Below, one piece after another: positions 20,034 to 29,705 of a stretch of 64,000 nucleotides of DNA; positions within the stretch are counted from its first letter, which is position 1, and each line of letters begins with the position of its first letter. Origin of the DNA: Rhodospirillales bacterium (GTDB lineage: Bacteria; Pseudomonadota; Alphaproteobacteria; Dongiales; Dongiaceae); the NCBI GenBank assembly GCA_009885795.1, contig VFKA01000008.1, positions 1 through 64,000 on the forward strand, read 5' to 3'. The notes beneath the pieces are model-generated. The model ran no database searches and had not been told where the DNA came from. It saw nothing but the letters and a program-made list of their open reading frames with translations. Position numbers and translations under genes: made by a program.

Positions 20034-20986
20034 TCGCCCGAGGACGTCGCCGCCTGGCTTTCCTTCAGCTCCTCCGCGGCCTTCGGCTCCCGGCCGCGGC
20101 GGAGGTTCATGTAGATCAGCATCGGTGTCGCGACGAAGACGGTCGAATACGTGCCGATGAAGATGCCCCAGATCATCGCCAGGCTGAATCCGCGAAGAAC
20201 CTCGCCGCCGAAGAAGTAGAGCGCCAGCACCGACAACAAGGTCAACCCGCTGGTGACGGTGGTGCGCGACAGCGTCCGGTTGATCGCCTGGTTGATGAGA
20301 TCGCGCATCGGAAGTTTCTTGTATTTGCGCATCTCGTCGCGAATCCGGTCATAGACGACGACGGTATCGTTCACCGAATAGCCGGCGATGGTGAGAACCG
20401 CCGCGACGGTCGTAAGGTTGAAATCGAGGCCGAGCAGCGCGAACAGTCCGACCGTGGTCAGGCAATCGTGGAACGTCGCGATGATGGCGTTGATGCCGAA
20501 CTGCCACTCATAGCGGAACCAGATGTAGGCGGCGATTCCGGCGAGCGCCAGGATGACCGCATAGGTGGCCGTCTCGACGAGCTCACCGCCCACTTTCGGG
20601 CCGACGAACTCGGTCCGGCGATATTCATAACCCGTGCCCAGGGCCTCCCTGACATGGCCGATGGCGGCTTCCTGCGCCTTTTCGTCGCCTTCCTGACGCT
20701 GAATCCGAATGAGAACGGACTCAACCGCGCCGAACTCTTGCAGAGCCACTTCGCCGAGGTTGAGCGCGGAGAGCGTCGAGCGCATCGAGGCGAGATCGGC
20801 CGGCCCTTCGCTCCGCACCTCCATCAGGATGCCGCCGCGGAAATCGATGCCGAAATTGAGCCCTTTGGTAAAGATCAGCAGGATCGAGCCGATCACCAGC
20901 ACGACGGAGATCGCGAAACAGATCTTGTGAATGCGCATGAAATCGATGCGGGTATTCGGCGGGACGAGATTGATCGGTCGAAACAT
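20030..20986 (-). CDS. secF: Protein translocase subunit SecF
   Basis: A 318-residue inner-membrane RND-family component that uses proton motive force to help Sec export. One N-terminal helix is followed by the periplasmic GIDFRGGILMEV motif. After it come five helices with GYSVNDTVVVYDRIRDE in the cytoplasmic loop. The ATG at 20986 gives MFRPINLVPPNT, the typical N-terminus, and lies 8 bp after the secD stop. The downstream Mth938-like gene overlaps it. Confidence 0.96.
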   Translation of the reverse strand: MFRPINLVPPNTRIDFMRIHKICFAISVVLVIGSILLIFTKGLNFGIDFRGGILMEVRSEGPADLASMRSTLSALNLGEVALQEFGAVESVLIRIQRQEGDEKAQEAAIGHVREALGTGYEYRRTEFVGPKVGGELVETATYAVILALAGIAAYIWFRYEWQFGINAIIATFHDCLTTVGLFALLGLDFNLTTVAAVLTIAGYSVNDTVVVYDRIRDEMRKYKKLPMRDLINQAINRTLSRTTVTSGLTLLSVLALYFFGGEVLRGFSLAMIWGIFIGTYSTVFVATPMLIYMNLRRGREPKAAEELKESQAATSSGE

Positions 20987-20994
20987 GGCCAGCC

Positions 20995-22575
20995 TCACAA
21001 GGGCAGCAGGGCGCCGCGCCGCCGGCGCTGCCACCCCATCAGCCACGTCACGTTAATGAGCCGCGTTACCATCACGGCGGTGAAGACCGAGGTGACGATA
21101 CCGATGGAGAGCGTGATCGCGAAGCCCCGGATCGGTCCCGACCCCAGCATGAAGAGGATGAGCGACGAGATCAGCGTCGTCAGATTGGCGTCGATGATCG
21201 TGTTCATGGCCTCGCGATAACCATGGTCGATAGCGGTGATGGGCGAGCGGCCGTTGCGGACTTCCTCGCGGATGCGCTCGAAGACGAGGACGTTGGCGTC
21301 AACCGCCATGCCGAGTGTGAGCACGATCCCGGCGATGCCGGGAAGCGTCAGCGTCGCCTGCAGCACCGAGAGCGCCCCCAACAGGAGAATTCCATTCAGC
21401 ACCATGGCGATGTTCGCGAACACACCGAACAGGCCATAGAGCAGCAGCATCGCGATGGCGATCACCACGACGCCGATGATGCCGGCGTTCTTGCCCGCCG
21501 CGATGGAATCGGCCCCGAGATCGGCGCCGACGGAGCGCTCCTCGAGGTACGTGACATCCGCCGGCAAGGCGCCGGCCCGCAGCAGAAGCGCCAGATTGTT
21601 GGCCGATTCGGTCGTGAAATTGCCGCTGATCTGCCCCTGCCCGCCCTGAATCGGCTCGCGGATCACCGGCGCGCTGATGACCTCGCCGTCTAGTATGATG
21701 GCGAACAGCCGGCCGACGTTTTCCTTGGTCGCGTCGCCGAACTTGCGCGCGCCGATGGCATCGAACCGGAAATTGACCACGGGCTGGTTGTCCGTGAATC
21801 CGGCCTGGGCGTCCACGAGGCTTTCGCCGCTGACAATCACGCGCTTCTCCACGACGTTGAAAGGCGGCGCGCCGTCGCGCTGGTCGGCGTTGGGCAGCAG
21901 CACCGTGTTCGGGGGAAGCTGACCGGTCTCGACCAGGGCCGGATCGACGGTGCTGTCGACAAACTGGAAGGTCATCTTGGCCGTCTTGCCAATGATCTCC
22001 TTCAATCTCTGGGGGTCGACCCCGGGTACTTGCACAAGGATGCGGTTGTCGCCCTGTTGTTGGATGGTTGGTTCGGTCACACCGAGCTCGTCGATGCGAA
22101 TACGTATAATCTCCATCACCTGTTCGAGGATGGCGCGCTTCCACCTCCGTAACGTAAAATCGTCGAGGTCGAGGCGGGCCAGCCCGTCTTCGGCGATCGA
22201 CAGCAGCAGCTCGCCGGCGGGATCCTTGATCAGGTCGCGCGCGGCCTCGATCGTCGTGACATCGCGAAGCTGGACCTGGACTCCATTCCCTTCGACGCGC
22301 AGGTCGGTATAGCCGATCTTGGCCGCGCGCAAACTCGTGCGCACGCCGTCGACGATCGCGGTCAGCCGCTCGCGTACGGCGGAGTCGACGTCGACGCCCA
22401 GGAGAAGATGCGAGCCGCCCTTAAGATCGAGGCCGAGGCTGACTTGCTTCTTGGGCAGCCAGTCCGGCAGTTGGTCCAGGGTGGCGCGCGGCACCGCGTT
22501 CGGCAATGCCGCCAGCAAACCGATCACGCAGATCGCGATGATGAGCACGATCTTCCATTTGGAGAAATGGATCAT
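20995..22575 (-). CDS. secD: Protein translocase subunit SecD
   Basis: A 526-residue partner of SecF. It has an N-terminal helix, the motif SLGLDLKGGSHLLLGVD near residue 47, and a large periplasmic P1 domain with head and base. Six-helix RND topology follows, with MAVDANVLVFERIREE. A 197-bp gap holding a family-B repeat separates it from yajC, which is tighter in many relatives, so transcription or RNA stability may differ between the two. Confidence 0.97.
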   Translation of the reverse strand: MIHFSKWKIVLIIAICVIGLLAALPNAVPRATLDQLPDWLPKKQVSLGLDLKGGSHLLLGVDVDSAVRERLTAIVDGVRTSLRAAKIGYTDLRVEGNGVQVQLRDVTTIEAARDLIKDPAGELLLSIAEDGLARLDLDDFTLRRWKRAILEQVMEIIRIRIDELGVTEPTIQQQGDNRILVQVPGVDPQRLKEIIGKTAKMTFQFVDSTVDPALVETGQLPPNTVLLPNADQRDGAPPFNVVEKRVIVSGESLVDAQAGFTDNQPVVNFRFDAIGARKFGDATKENVGRLFAIILDGEVISAPVIREPIQGGQGQISGNFTTESANNLALLLRAGALPADVTYLEERSVGADLGADSIAAGKNAGIIGVVVIAIAMLLLYGLFGVFANIAMVLNGILLLGALSVLQATLTLPGIAGIVLTLGMAVDANVLVFERIREEVRNGRSPITAIDHGYREAMNTIIDANLTTLISSLILFMLGSGPIRGFAITLSIGIVTSVFTAVMVTRLINVTWLMGWQRRRRGALLPL

Positions 22576-22640
22576 GGCCGTCGAGGCCCCTTGGCCGAGT
22601 ACCCGGTTTTAGGAAGGGGTGACTCACTGCACGACATCAT

Positions 22641-22740
22641 CCTTCGAGACGGCCCTACGGGCCTCCTCAGGATGAGGTCATTGTTTCGAAAAACAAATCC
22701 TCGCCCCGAGGAGCGAGCGAAGCGAGCATCTCGAAGGGCG
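22641..22740. repeat. Interspersed palindromic repeat, family B copy 2
   Basis: Starts CTTCGAGACGG and CCTCCTCAGGATGAGG, ends with GCATCTCGAAGG. The middle contains GTTTCGAAAAAC, itself palindromic. It lies between yajC and secD, which are codirectional. Confidence 0.82.
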
Positions 22741-22772
22741 GTTTGCGTGGCGTGCATTTGCGATACCGGGTA

Positions 22773-23126
22773 CTAGCTCGACTTGGCGTCGTCACCCTTG
22801 GCCGGTTCTTCCGCCGGGCCCCTGGTCACGAGTTCGCTGATGGCCGAACGGTTGACGCGCACGCGAACGTTTTCCGCGATTTCCAACTGTATTTCGGTAT
22901 CGCTGATGACCTTGGTGACGACGCCGATGATGCCGCCGGAGGTAACAACCCGGTCGTTGCGCTTCAAGGCCGAGATCATCCCCCTGTGCTGCTTCGCCTT
23001 CTTCTGCTGCGGGCGGATCAGGAGAAAGTAAAAGACGACGAAGATCAGAACGAGTGGAGCCAGCGACACCAGGTCAAATCCTCCCACGCCGCCGGCAGCC
23101 TGGGCATAGGCTGGGGAAATCAGCAT
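22773..23126 (-). CDS. yajC: Preprotein translocase subunit YajC
   Basis: A 117-residue bitopic membrane protein. The segment LAPLVLIFVVFYFLLIRPQQ is the single transmembrane helix and hallmark. A cytoplasmic SH3-like part follows (RNDRVVTSGGIIGVVTK). It associates with SecDF. The ATG at 23126 follows a good AAGGAG site. It is the first gene of the yajC-secD-secF-Mth938 series and divergent from the ATPase gene. Confidence 0.96.
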   Translation of the reverse strand: MLISPAYAQAAGGVGGFDLVSLAPLVLIFVVFYFLLIRPQQKKAKQHRGMISALKRNDRVVTSGGIIGVVTKVISDTEIQLEIAENVRVRVNRSAISELVTRGPAEEPAKGDDAKSS

Positions 23127-23290
23127 TCCTTGCTCCTTGAAGGGTTCGGGCTTGAAAAGTCGAGCCAGGGGACCGTTCCTCGGCTCCCTCGAACCGGCGG
23201 ACTATAGCCCACCGCTCCGGGATTGCAACCAATCGGCGGTGAAGCGTTGGAGCCGGCCGGCGCTTCGTGCTACCTAACCGGCGGGCCGCC

Positions 23291-24145
23291 ATGAACGACA
23301 ACGACACCCTAGCCCTATTGCGCTCCATCGCCGCCGCGCTCGAGCGACTGGCGCCGGCACCGCCGCCCGGTGCCGACCTCGATTCGGCCGATGCCTTCGT
23401 CTGGCATGCCGACGGCGAACGGCTCGAGCCAGTGCCGCGCGTCAACCGGGTGCCGCTGGCACTCTTGCACGGCATCGACCGCGCCCGCGACATCCTCGCC
23501 GAAAACACCCGCCGCTTCGCCGCCGGCCTGCCCGCCAACAACGCGTTGCTGTGGGGCGCGCGCGGAACCGGCAAGAGCTCGCTCGTCAAGGCGATCCATG
23601 CCGAAATCAATGGCGCCGGCCACGGCCTTGCCCTCATCGAGATTCACCGCGAGGACATCGCCTCGCTGCCGCGACTCTTGCGCCGCCTGAACGGGGCATC
23701 GCGGCGCTGCATCCTCTTCTGCGACGACCTCTCCTTCGACGGCGGCGACGCCAGCTACAAATCGCTGAAGGCGATGCTCGAAGGCGGCATCGAAGGCCGG
23801 CCGGACAACGTCATCTTCTACGCGACCTCGAACCGGCGCCACCTCATGCCGCGCGACATGATCGACAACGAGCTATCGACCGCCATCAGCCCGGCCGAGG
23901 CGGTCGAGGAAAAAGTCTCGCTGTCGGATCGTTTCGGGCTGTGGCTCGGGTTCCACAATTGCGACCAGGACACCTACCTCGAGATCGTCCGGGGCTACGC
24001 CGCGCATTTCCGGCTGGACATGGCCGCCGACCGGTTGCGCGCCGAGGCGATCGAATGGTCGATGACGCGCGGCGCGCGCTCGGGCCGCGTCGCCTGGCAG
24101 TTCATCCAGGATCTCGCCGGCCGCCTCGGCAAGCGGCTCGGGTAG
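23291..24145 (+). CDS. DUF815-family ATP-binding protein
   Basis: A 284-residue AAA-type ATPase. It has Walker A GARGTGKSS near residue 88, Walker B CILFCDDLSFDGGD near 140, and the sensor-like FYATSNRRHLMPRD. A coiled N-terminus precedes them. The family function is unknown; conserved neighbourhoods often place it by yajC, as here. The ATG at 23291 is chosen over an upstream GTG because MNDNDTLALLRSI starts the conserved region. Expression is divergent from yajC. Confidence 0.82.
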   Translation: MNDNDTLALLRSIAAALERLAPAPPPGADLDSADAFVWHADGERLEPVPRVNRVPLALLHGIDRARDILAENTRRFAAGLPANNALLWGARGTGKSSLVKAIHAEINGAGHGLALIEIHREDIASLPRLLRRLNGASRRCILFCDDLSFDGGDASYKSLKAMLEGGIEGRPDNVIFYATSNRRHLMPRDMIDNELSTAISPAEAVEEKVSLSDRFGLWLGFHNCDQDTYLEIVRGYAAHFRLDMAADRLRAEAIEWSMTRGARSGRVAWQFIQDLAGRLGKRLG

Positions 24146-24182
24146 TACCCGAGTTCATGGAAGCCTGATACGCGGCCCTAAA

Positions 24183-24238
24183 CTCATGCTTCGACAAGCT
24201 CAGCATGAGGGCCTCGTCCTGAGCCTGTCGAAGGACGA
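24183..24238. repeat. Interspersed palindromic repeat, family A copy 2
   Basis: Same arrangement as the copy at 5401, with one base change in the first arm (GACAAGCTC). It lies between the convergent ATPase and NlpD-like genes. Confidence 0.85.
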
Positions 24239-24278
24239 ATGATAGAGGCCCGACTCACGTTTCGATTAAAGCGCGTAC

Positions 24279-25298
24279 TTACGCCCCGCGCGCGCCGAGA
24301 TGTGGGATCGGGTCCACGGCCTCGGTGCCGCGCCGAAGCTCGAAATGAAGCTGCGGCTCGGAGACGTTGCCGGTACTGCCCACGCGCGCGATGGTCTGGC
24401 CGCGCGCGACCTTGTCGCCGCGGTTCACCAGGATCGCGTCATTATGGGCATAGGCCGACATCCATCCGTCGCCGTGGCGGATGAGCACGAGGTTGCCGAA
24501 ACCCGGCAGTTCGTTCCCGGAATAGGCGACCACGCCATTGCCGGCCGCGCGCACGGGCGATCCCCGTGGCGCCAGGATGTTGATCCCGTCATTGCGAAGG
24601 CCGCCGGACTTGTCGCCATAGGAGGCGACGACCTTGCCGTTAAGCGGCCAGGAAAACCCGCTGGCTGAAGCCGGCGGGGCCGCGCTTTCGACAAGCGGTA
24701 GAGGTTTCCGCGGGGGCGACCCGCCGGCTTCGCTGCCTGCCTCGGGCTCGGCCATGCCGGCGGCGGCCTGGTCAAGCTGGATCGCCGGCAGTTCCTCGAC
24801 GCTGACTTCCTGCAGGGTCACGGCACCGCCGCCGGCCGCCGGCATCGAGGCCGCCTCGATGGACGCCGGCAGAAGCAGCCGCTGACCGACGCGAATGACA
24901 TAGGGCGAGGCGAGGCCGTTCAAGCGGATCAACGAACTTTGGTCGATGCCGTAGTGGCGCGAGACGCCATAGACCGTATCGCCCGCCTGGACGACATGGG
25001 TGCGGCGCGGCGGAATGGTCAGGGTCTGGCCGGGCGTCAGTTCATAGGGCGCCGCCAACCGGTTGGCGTCGATGAGCTCGCGCAGCGCGACGTTGAAACT
25101 CTTAGCGACGTCATAGACGGTGTCGCCCTCTTGGACGGTGTAGACGCCTCCACTCTCGCCAAGGTCGGAGGTCGCCGTTGCCGCCGAGGCGCCGCTCGGC
25201 GCCGTCAGCGGTGGCCTCCCGGACGCATTGCAGCCCGCCAGCGCCACCATCGCGGCAACGATGACCGCCCCAATTTTCAATGCTCGACGGTCATTCAT
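24279..25298 (-). CDS. NlpD-like lipoprotein with two LysM domains and a degenerate LytM domain
   Basis: A 339-residue envelope lipoprotein. A lipobox ending in LAGC lies near residue 22. LysM repeats at about 52-95 and 100-142 begin YTVQEGDTVYDV and HVVQAGDTVYGV. After a Pro/Ala-rich linker comes an M23/LytM domain (GFSWPLNGKVVASYG to QLHFELR). The first metal motif reads NDGIN where active peptidases have HxGxD, so the domain is probably non-catalytic, like NlpD/EnvC activators of cell-division amidases. It overlaps pcm by 8 bp at the end of a 14-gene run. Confidence 0.88.
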   Translation of the reverse strand: MNDRRALKIGAVIVAAMVALAGCNASGRPPLTAPSGASAATATSDLGESGGVYTVQEGDTVYDVAKSFNVALRELIDANRLAAPYELTPGQTLTIPPRRTHVVQAGDTVYGVSRHYGIDQSSLIRLNGLASPYVIRVGQRLLLPASIEAASMPAAGGGAVTLQEVSVEELPAIQLDQAAAGMAEPEAGSEAGGSPPRKPLPLVESAAPPASASGFSWPLNGKVVASYGDKSGGLRNDGINILAPRGSPVRAAGNGVVAYSGNELPGFGNLVLIRHGDGWMSAYAHNDAILVNRGDKVARGQTIARVGSTGNVSEPQLHFELRRGTEAVDPIPHLGARGA

Positions 25299-25992
25299 GG
25301 CCTGACCTTTCGCGCGGCACATCCGAATCGTCGCTCGCGGCGATCATAGTCGACATGGCTTGCGGAAGACCAGGGATCAGGGGCACGAAGCGCACCGGCG
25401 CCAGGCGTTCTTCTTCCAAGCCGCCCTCCGTGCGCGTGAACCGCGTCAACATCTGGTCGCCGCGTTGCGGCCCGATCGGCACGATCATGATCCCGGACAT
25501 CGCCAATTGGGCGACCAGCGGCGCGGGCGGCGCTTCGGACGCGGCGGTGACGATGATGCGGTCGAACGGCGCCTGTTCCTTCCAGCCGACGATCCCGTCG
25601 CCGCATCGCGTCGTGATGTTGTGCCGCCGCAGTTCAAGAAACCGCCGCTCGGCCTCCCGCAACAGTTCCCTGTGCCGCTCGATGCTGTAGACCCGCCGGC
25701 ACAACCGCGACAAGACCACGGTCTGGTAGCCCGACCCCGTGCCGATCTCGAGCACCTTGTCCCTGGGTCGAACCGCCAGCGCCTGGGTCATCAGGGCCAC
25801 CACTTGCGGCTGGCTCAGCGTCTGGCCGAGTCCGATCGGCAGGGCGCGGTCCTCGTAGGCTTGATCGACGAACGGCTCGGACACGAACAGCTCGCGCGGG
25901 ATCCGCTCGATGGCGGACAGCACCTTGGTATCGGTGATGCCCGATTGGCGCAGGCCCATGATCAGTCGAATCTTGCGCGCGGCCAGCGTCAT
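25291..25992 (-). CDS. pcm: Protein-L-isoaspartate O-methyltransferase
   Basis: A 233-residue repair enzyme that methylates isoaspartyl residues in damaged proteins using SAM. It has the catalytic-region motif LSQPQVVALMTQ and SAM motif I LEIGTGSGYQTVVLS. The start is the ATG at 25992, overlapping surE by 4 bp (ATGA); surE-pcm-nlpD is a classic order. A longer in-frame reading through surE is an artefact. A second, more divergent family member lies at 49273. Confidence 0.95.
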   Translation of the reverse strand: MTLAARKIRLIMGLRQSGITDTKVLSAIERIPRELFVSEPFVDQAYEDRALPIGLGQTLSQPQVVALMTQALAVRPRDKVLEIGTGSGYQTVVLSRLCRRVYSIERHRELLREAERRFLELRRHNITTRCGDGIVGWKEQAPFDRIIVTAASEAPPAPLVAQLAMSGIMIVPIGPQRGDQMLTRFTRTEGGLEEERLAPVRFVPLIPGLPQAMSTMIAASDDSDVPRERSGHE

Positions 25993-26780
25993 GGAAAGTG
26001 GCTGGCCAGCGCCTTCAGCGCGCGCTCGTCGGTGAGGTCGACATGCAAGGGCGTCACCGCGATGGCGCCGTCGCGCACGGCCGCGAGATCGGTCTTGGCC
26101 GCCGCGGCCTCGTCGCTGGAGAAGTCGCCGATCCAGAGATAGGAACGCCCGACCGGGTCGGTCATGGGCACGACCTCGATTCCGGCGACGCGGCGACCCT
26201 GGCGCGCCAGGCGCACGCCCGTGACCGCATCCGGCAGGACGTTTGGAAAGTTGACGTTCATGAGCACGTCCTCCGGCCAACCGATGGCGGCGAGCTTGCG
26301 GATGATGCCGGGCGCGTGCTGCTCGGAGGTCTGCCAGTGCACGCTGGTGGCGCCGCTGCGAAGCTGGCTCAAGGCGATCGCCGGAATGCGCAGCAGCGTC
26401 GCTTCGAGCGCGGCCGCGATGGTGCCGGAATAGGTCACGTCCTCGCCCAGATTGGCGCCCCGGTTGATCCCGGAGAGGACCAGGTCCGGCGCGCGCTGCG
26501 TCATGATGTGCGAGAGCGCGACGAGGACGCAGTCGGTCGGCGTGCCATCGACCGCGAAGCGCCGGCTGGAAATGCGGCGAACCTGCAGCGGCCGGCGCAG
26601 CGTCAGCGAATGCCCCGCCCCGCTCTGCTCCGCCTCGGGCGCCACCACCCAAACGTCGCGCGACAGGCCCTTGGCGATCTTCTCCAGCAGCTTCAGGCCG
26701 GGGGCGTTAATCCCGTCGTCGTTGGTGACGAGAATGCGGGCCTTGGCGAGATCGATCGATCGGCTACTGGATCGGGTCAA
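25989..26780 (-). CDS. surE: 5'/3'-nucleotidase SurE
   Basis: A 263-residue metal-dependent nucleoside monophosphatase. The signatures are [12 protein letters not shown], the serine in QSGAGHSLT, and [18 protein letters not shown]. The only plausible start before TNDDG is TTG at 26780, which overlaps the end of serS by 17 bp. No ATG is available, so this N-terminus is less certain than the rest. It is coupled to pcm by ATGA. Confidence 0.94.
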   Translation of the reverse strand: MTRSSSRSIDLAKARILVTNDDGINAPGLKLLEKIAKGLSRDVWVVAPEAEQSGAGHSLTLRRPLQVRRISSRRFAVDGTPTDCVLVALSHIMTQRAPDLVLSGINRGANLGEDVTYSGTIAAALEATLLRIPAIALSQLRSGATSVHWQTSEQHAPGIIRKLAAIGWPEDVLMNVNFPNVLPDAVTGVRLARQGRRVAGIEVVPMTDPVGRSYLWIGDFSSDEAAAAKTDLAAVRDGAIAVTPLHVDLTDERALKALASHFP

Positions 26781-28041
26781 TGCTCGTCATCCCACTCATG
26801 TAAGGGTGAAGCACCGGCGGAATCGCGATGCCGCCATCTTCGCGCTGGCAGTTTTCGAGGATCGCGATCATTGTCCTGCCGATGGCAAGCGCCGAGCCGT
26901 TCAGCGTATGAACGAAGCGCGTGCCCTTCTCGCCGGCCACGCGATAACGGGCCTTCATGCGCCGGGCCTGGAAGTCGCCGCAATTGGAACAGCTCGAAAT
27001 CTCGCGGTAGGCATTCTGCCCCGGCAGCCACGCTTCGATGTCATAGGTCTTGCGCGCCGCGAACCCCATGTCGCCCGCGCACAGCACCATGACCCGGTAG
27101 GGCAGGCCGAGGCGCTTCAGGACTTCTTCCGCGCATTGCGTCATGCGTTCGTGCTCGGCCTCGGATTGCTCCGGGCGGGCGATGCTGACGAGCTCGACCT
27201 TGCCGAACTGATGCTGGCGGATCAGCCCCCGCGTATCCTTGCCGGCGGCGCCGGCCTCGGAGCGGAAGCAGGGCGTGTACGCCGTGAACCGAAGCGGCAG
27301 CGCGTCGAAATCCAGGATCTTGCCGCCGACCAGATTCGTTAGCGGCACCTCGGCCGTCGGAATGAGCCAGTGGCCGCTCGTGGTCGCGAACAGGTCTTGC
27401 GCGAATTTCGGCAGCTGCCCGGTCCCGAACATGGCCTCGTCGCGAACCAGGAACGGCGGAATCACTTCCTGGTAGCCGAACTCAGCCGTGTGAAGGTCGA
27501 GCATGAAGGCCGCCAACGCCCGCTCCAGCCGCGCCAAGGCGCCCTTGAGCACGACGAATCTTGCCCCCGACAAGGCGGCGGCGGCGTCGAAATCCATCAA
27601 GCCCAGCGCCTCGCCGAGCTCGAAATGCTGGCGCGCGGGAAAATCGAAGACCCGAGGCTTGCCGACCTCGCGCAACAGGACGTTCTGGGCCGGGTCCATG
27701 CCGTCGGGCACGTCCTCGGCCGGCGGATTGGGCACCCGAGCCAGCAACGACATGACCGCCTCGGCCGCCTTGCCCTCCGCCTCGGTCGCCTCGGCCATGG
27801 CCGTCTTGAGGCTCGCCACCTCCGCCATCATCGCGCCGGCATCCTCGCCCTTCGCCTTCGCCCTGCCGATGGCTTCCGAGGCCTCGTTGCGGCGCTGTTG
27901 CAAGGCCTGCAGGCGGGCGATGGCCGCGCGGTGATCGCCGTCGAGCCGGAGCAATTCCGCGGCCAGCGTCCCCTGCCCGCGCCGCTTGAGGGCGCGGTCG
28001 ATGGCAGCCGGATCGTCCCGGATCGATTTGAGGTCAAGCAT
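26764..28041 (-). CDS. serS: Seryl-tRNA synthetase
   Basis: A 425-residue class II synthetase. The N-terminal coiled-coil arm spans about residues 25-105 (rich in Ala, Glu and Arg). Motif 2 is [15 protein letters not shown] near residue 265, and motif 3 is [16 protein letters not shown] near 380. The ATG at 28041 yields [11 protein letters not shown], the family N-terminus; a longer frame is unsupported. It lies 32 bp after tatC and overlaps the surE start. Confidence 0.97.
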   Translation of the reverse strand: MLDLKSIRDDPAAIDRALKRRGQGTLAAELLRLDGDHRAAIARLQALQQRRNEASEAIGRAKAKGEDAGAMMAEVASLKTAMAEATEAEGKAAEAVMSLLARVPNPPAEDVPDGMDPAQNVLLREVGKPRVFDFPARQHFELGEALGLMDFDAAAALSGARFVVLKGALARLERALAAFMLDLHTAEFGYQEVIPPFLVRDEAMFGTGQLPKFAQDLFATTSGHWLIPTAEVPLTNLVGGKILDFDALPLRFTAYTPCFRSEAGAAGKDTRGLIRQHQFGKVELVSIARPEQSEAEHERMTQCAEEVLKRLGLPYRVMVLCAGDMGFAARKTYDIEAWLPGQNAYREISSCSNCGDFQARRMKARYRVAGEKGTRFVHTLNGSALAIGRTMIAILENCQREDGGIAIPPVLHPYMSGMTSIDPIQ

Positions 28042-28073
28042 CGCGCATGTCCCGGTGCGTCGCCAATCGAAGT

Positions 28074-28880
28074 CTAGATCGGCGCGATGTCGCTTCCGGC
28101 ACTTTCCGCCGCCTGCTTCTCGCGCGCGGCCCGCTGCCGCTCTATCAATCGAGCCGCCCACACCGAGACCTCATACAAGAGCAACAGCGGTATGGCCAGA
28201 CTGATCTGGCTGATTGGGTCCGGCGGCGTGACGATCGCGGCGAAAAAGAAAACGCCGACGATGGCATAGCGCCGCTTGGCGGCCAGCGTGGCCGCCGATA
28301 CCAAGCCGGCCCGCACCATGAGGGTCAATGCCACCGGCAACTGGAACGAAATGCCGAAGGCGAAGACCAGCTTCATGACCAGCGTAATGTATTCGCCGAC
28401 CCTGGCTTCGAGCTCGATCGGCAGCGAGTCGGGACCGCCGGCGGATTGATAGCCGAGGAAGAAACGCCAAGCCAACGGCAGCAGAACGTAATAGAGGATC
28501 GACGCGCCGAGGATGAACAGAATGGGCGAGGCGACAAGGAACGGCAGGAAGGCGCCCTTCTCGTTCCTATAGAGCCCCGGCGCCACGAAACGCCAAATCT
28601 GATGCGCGAAAATCGGAAAGGCGAGACAGGCGGCGCCGAAGACGGCGACCTTGACCTGGGTGAAGAACACCTCGGTCAGGTTCGTGTAGATGAAACGCCG
28701 GCCGGTTTCCTTCAGCAGGATATCGGCCAGCGGCTGCGCCAGGAAATCGAAGATCGTCTGCGCGAAATAGAAGCAGCCCAGGAACGCCACGAAGAATGCG
28801 ATGAAGGCGTGAAGCAACCGCTTGCGCAACTCGACCAGGTGGTCGAGCAACGGCATCTTCTTGTCGTCAGGCGGGCTCAC
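28074..28880 (-). CDS. tatC: Twin-arginine translocase subunit TatC
   Basis: A 268-residue six-helix membrane protein, the receptor for twin-arginine signal peptides. It has the N-terminal [12 protein letters not shown], the periplasmic [13 protein letters not shown] and a conserved VTPPDPISQ loop. The start is GTG at 28880, 3 bp after tatB; an ATG at 28856 (MPLLDHLVE) is a close alternative. Likely clients in this window are the Tat-type binding protein at 11182 and the small lipoprotein at 58400. Confidence 0.96.
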   Translation of the reverse strand: MSPPDDKKMPLLDHLVELRKRLLHAFIAFFVAFLGCFYFAQTIFDFLAQPLADILLKETGRRFIYTNLTEVFFTQVKVAVFGAACLAFPIFAHQIWRFVAPGLYRNEKGAFLPFLVASPILFILGASILYYVLLPLAWRFFLGYQSAGGPDSLPIELEARVGEYITLVMKLVFAFGISFQLPVALTLMVRAGLVSAATLAAKRRYAIVGVFFFAAIVTPPDPISQISLAIPLLLLYEVSVWAARLIERQRAAREKQAAESAGSDIAPI

Positions 28881-28883
28881 CGG

Positions 28884-29288
28884 TCAGTCGCCCGCCTTGA
28901 TCGTTTCGGTCGCCGGTTCCACTACCGCGGCCGTCGGGGCCGATTGCGCGGCAACGGGTTCAATCGCTTCGGCCGGGGTCGGCGCCGGGGTTGCCGGCTG
29001 GCCGCCATTCGGCTTGACGATGGCCTTCGCCTCGCCGGTGGGATCGACCGCCTTTTCCACCTCGCGCTGAATCTCCCGGGTCGCCGACTGGATGGATTTG
29101 CGCGCTTCGTCCAACTCGGCTTCGCGGACCAGGTCGTCGACGCCGGTCTGAAACTCGCGCGCGAGCTTGCGCGCCGTCTTGGTCCACTTGGCGAACGTAC
29201 GCAGCGCCGCCGGCAGCTCCTTGGGTCCGATGACCACGAGAGCGACGACGGCGACGATCGCCAATTCGGACCAACCGATATCGAACAT
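28884..29288 (-). CDS. tatB: Sec-independent translocase protein TatB
   Basis: A 134-residue protein. MFDIGWSELAIVAVVALVVIGP forms the short transmembrane helix and hinge. An amphipathic helix and a charged segment follow, then a Pro/Ala-rich tail. It forms the TatBC receptor complex. It lies 36 bp after tatA and 3 bp before tatC. Confidence 0.95.
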   Translation of the reverse strand: MFDIGWSELAIVAVVALVVIGPKELPAALRTFAKWTKTARKLAREFQTGVDDLVREAELDEARKSIQSATREIQREVEKAVDPTGEAKAIVKPNGGQPATPAPTPAEAIEPVAAQSAPTAAVVEPATETIKAGD

Positions 29289-29324
29289 TGCCGGTGCCGC
29301 TCGATCGAGTTCCGCCGGCCGCTA

Positions 29325-29540
29325 TCAGCCGGCCGCCTTGTCCTTTTCGCTCGACCCGGCCTGCTCGATCGAATCGTCGGTTCCGGTCTTCTCCTTGTCG
29401 GTCTCCCGAAGTCCTTTCTTGAAGGCGGTGACGCCTTGGCCCATGTCCCGCATGAGCTTCGGGATCTTTCCGGCTCCTCCGAACAGCAACAGGGCGACCG
29501 CAAGCAGAATCAGCCAATGCCAGATACTGAAAGCTCCCAT
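29325..29540 (-). CDS. tatA: Sec-independent translocase protein TatA
   Basis: A 71-residue pore-forming subunit. [21 protein letters not shown] is the membrane helix, followed by the amphipathic [20 protein letters not shown] and a polar tail. The ATG at 29540 follows an AGGAGT ribosome site. A 165-bp AT-richer gap separates it from scpB and may hold a promoter for tatABC; I could not fix -35/-10 boxes. Confidence 0.96.
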   Translation of the reverse strand: MGAFSIWHWLILLAVALLLFGGAGKIPKLMRDMGQGVTAFKKGLRETDKEKTGTDDSIEQAGSSEKDKAAG

Positions 29541-29705
29541 GCACGGTTACTCCTTAAATTTAGGCAGACGGCAAGCCGCGCGCGGACTATGGCAAAAACG
29601 CCACGGCGCCGCAACGCGTCTTCTCATATAGTGCCGATCGGCCAACAGTTACAGATAATTCAACAAGCTAACGGGTGGCGTTCGAGATTCGATCTAAGCG
29701 GGACA

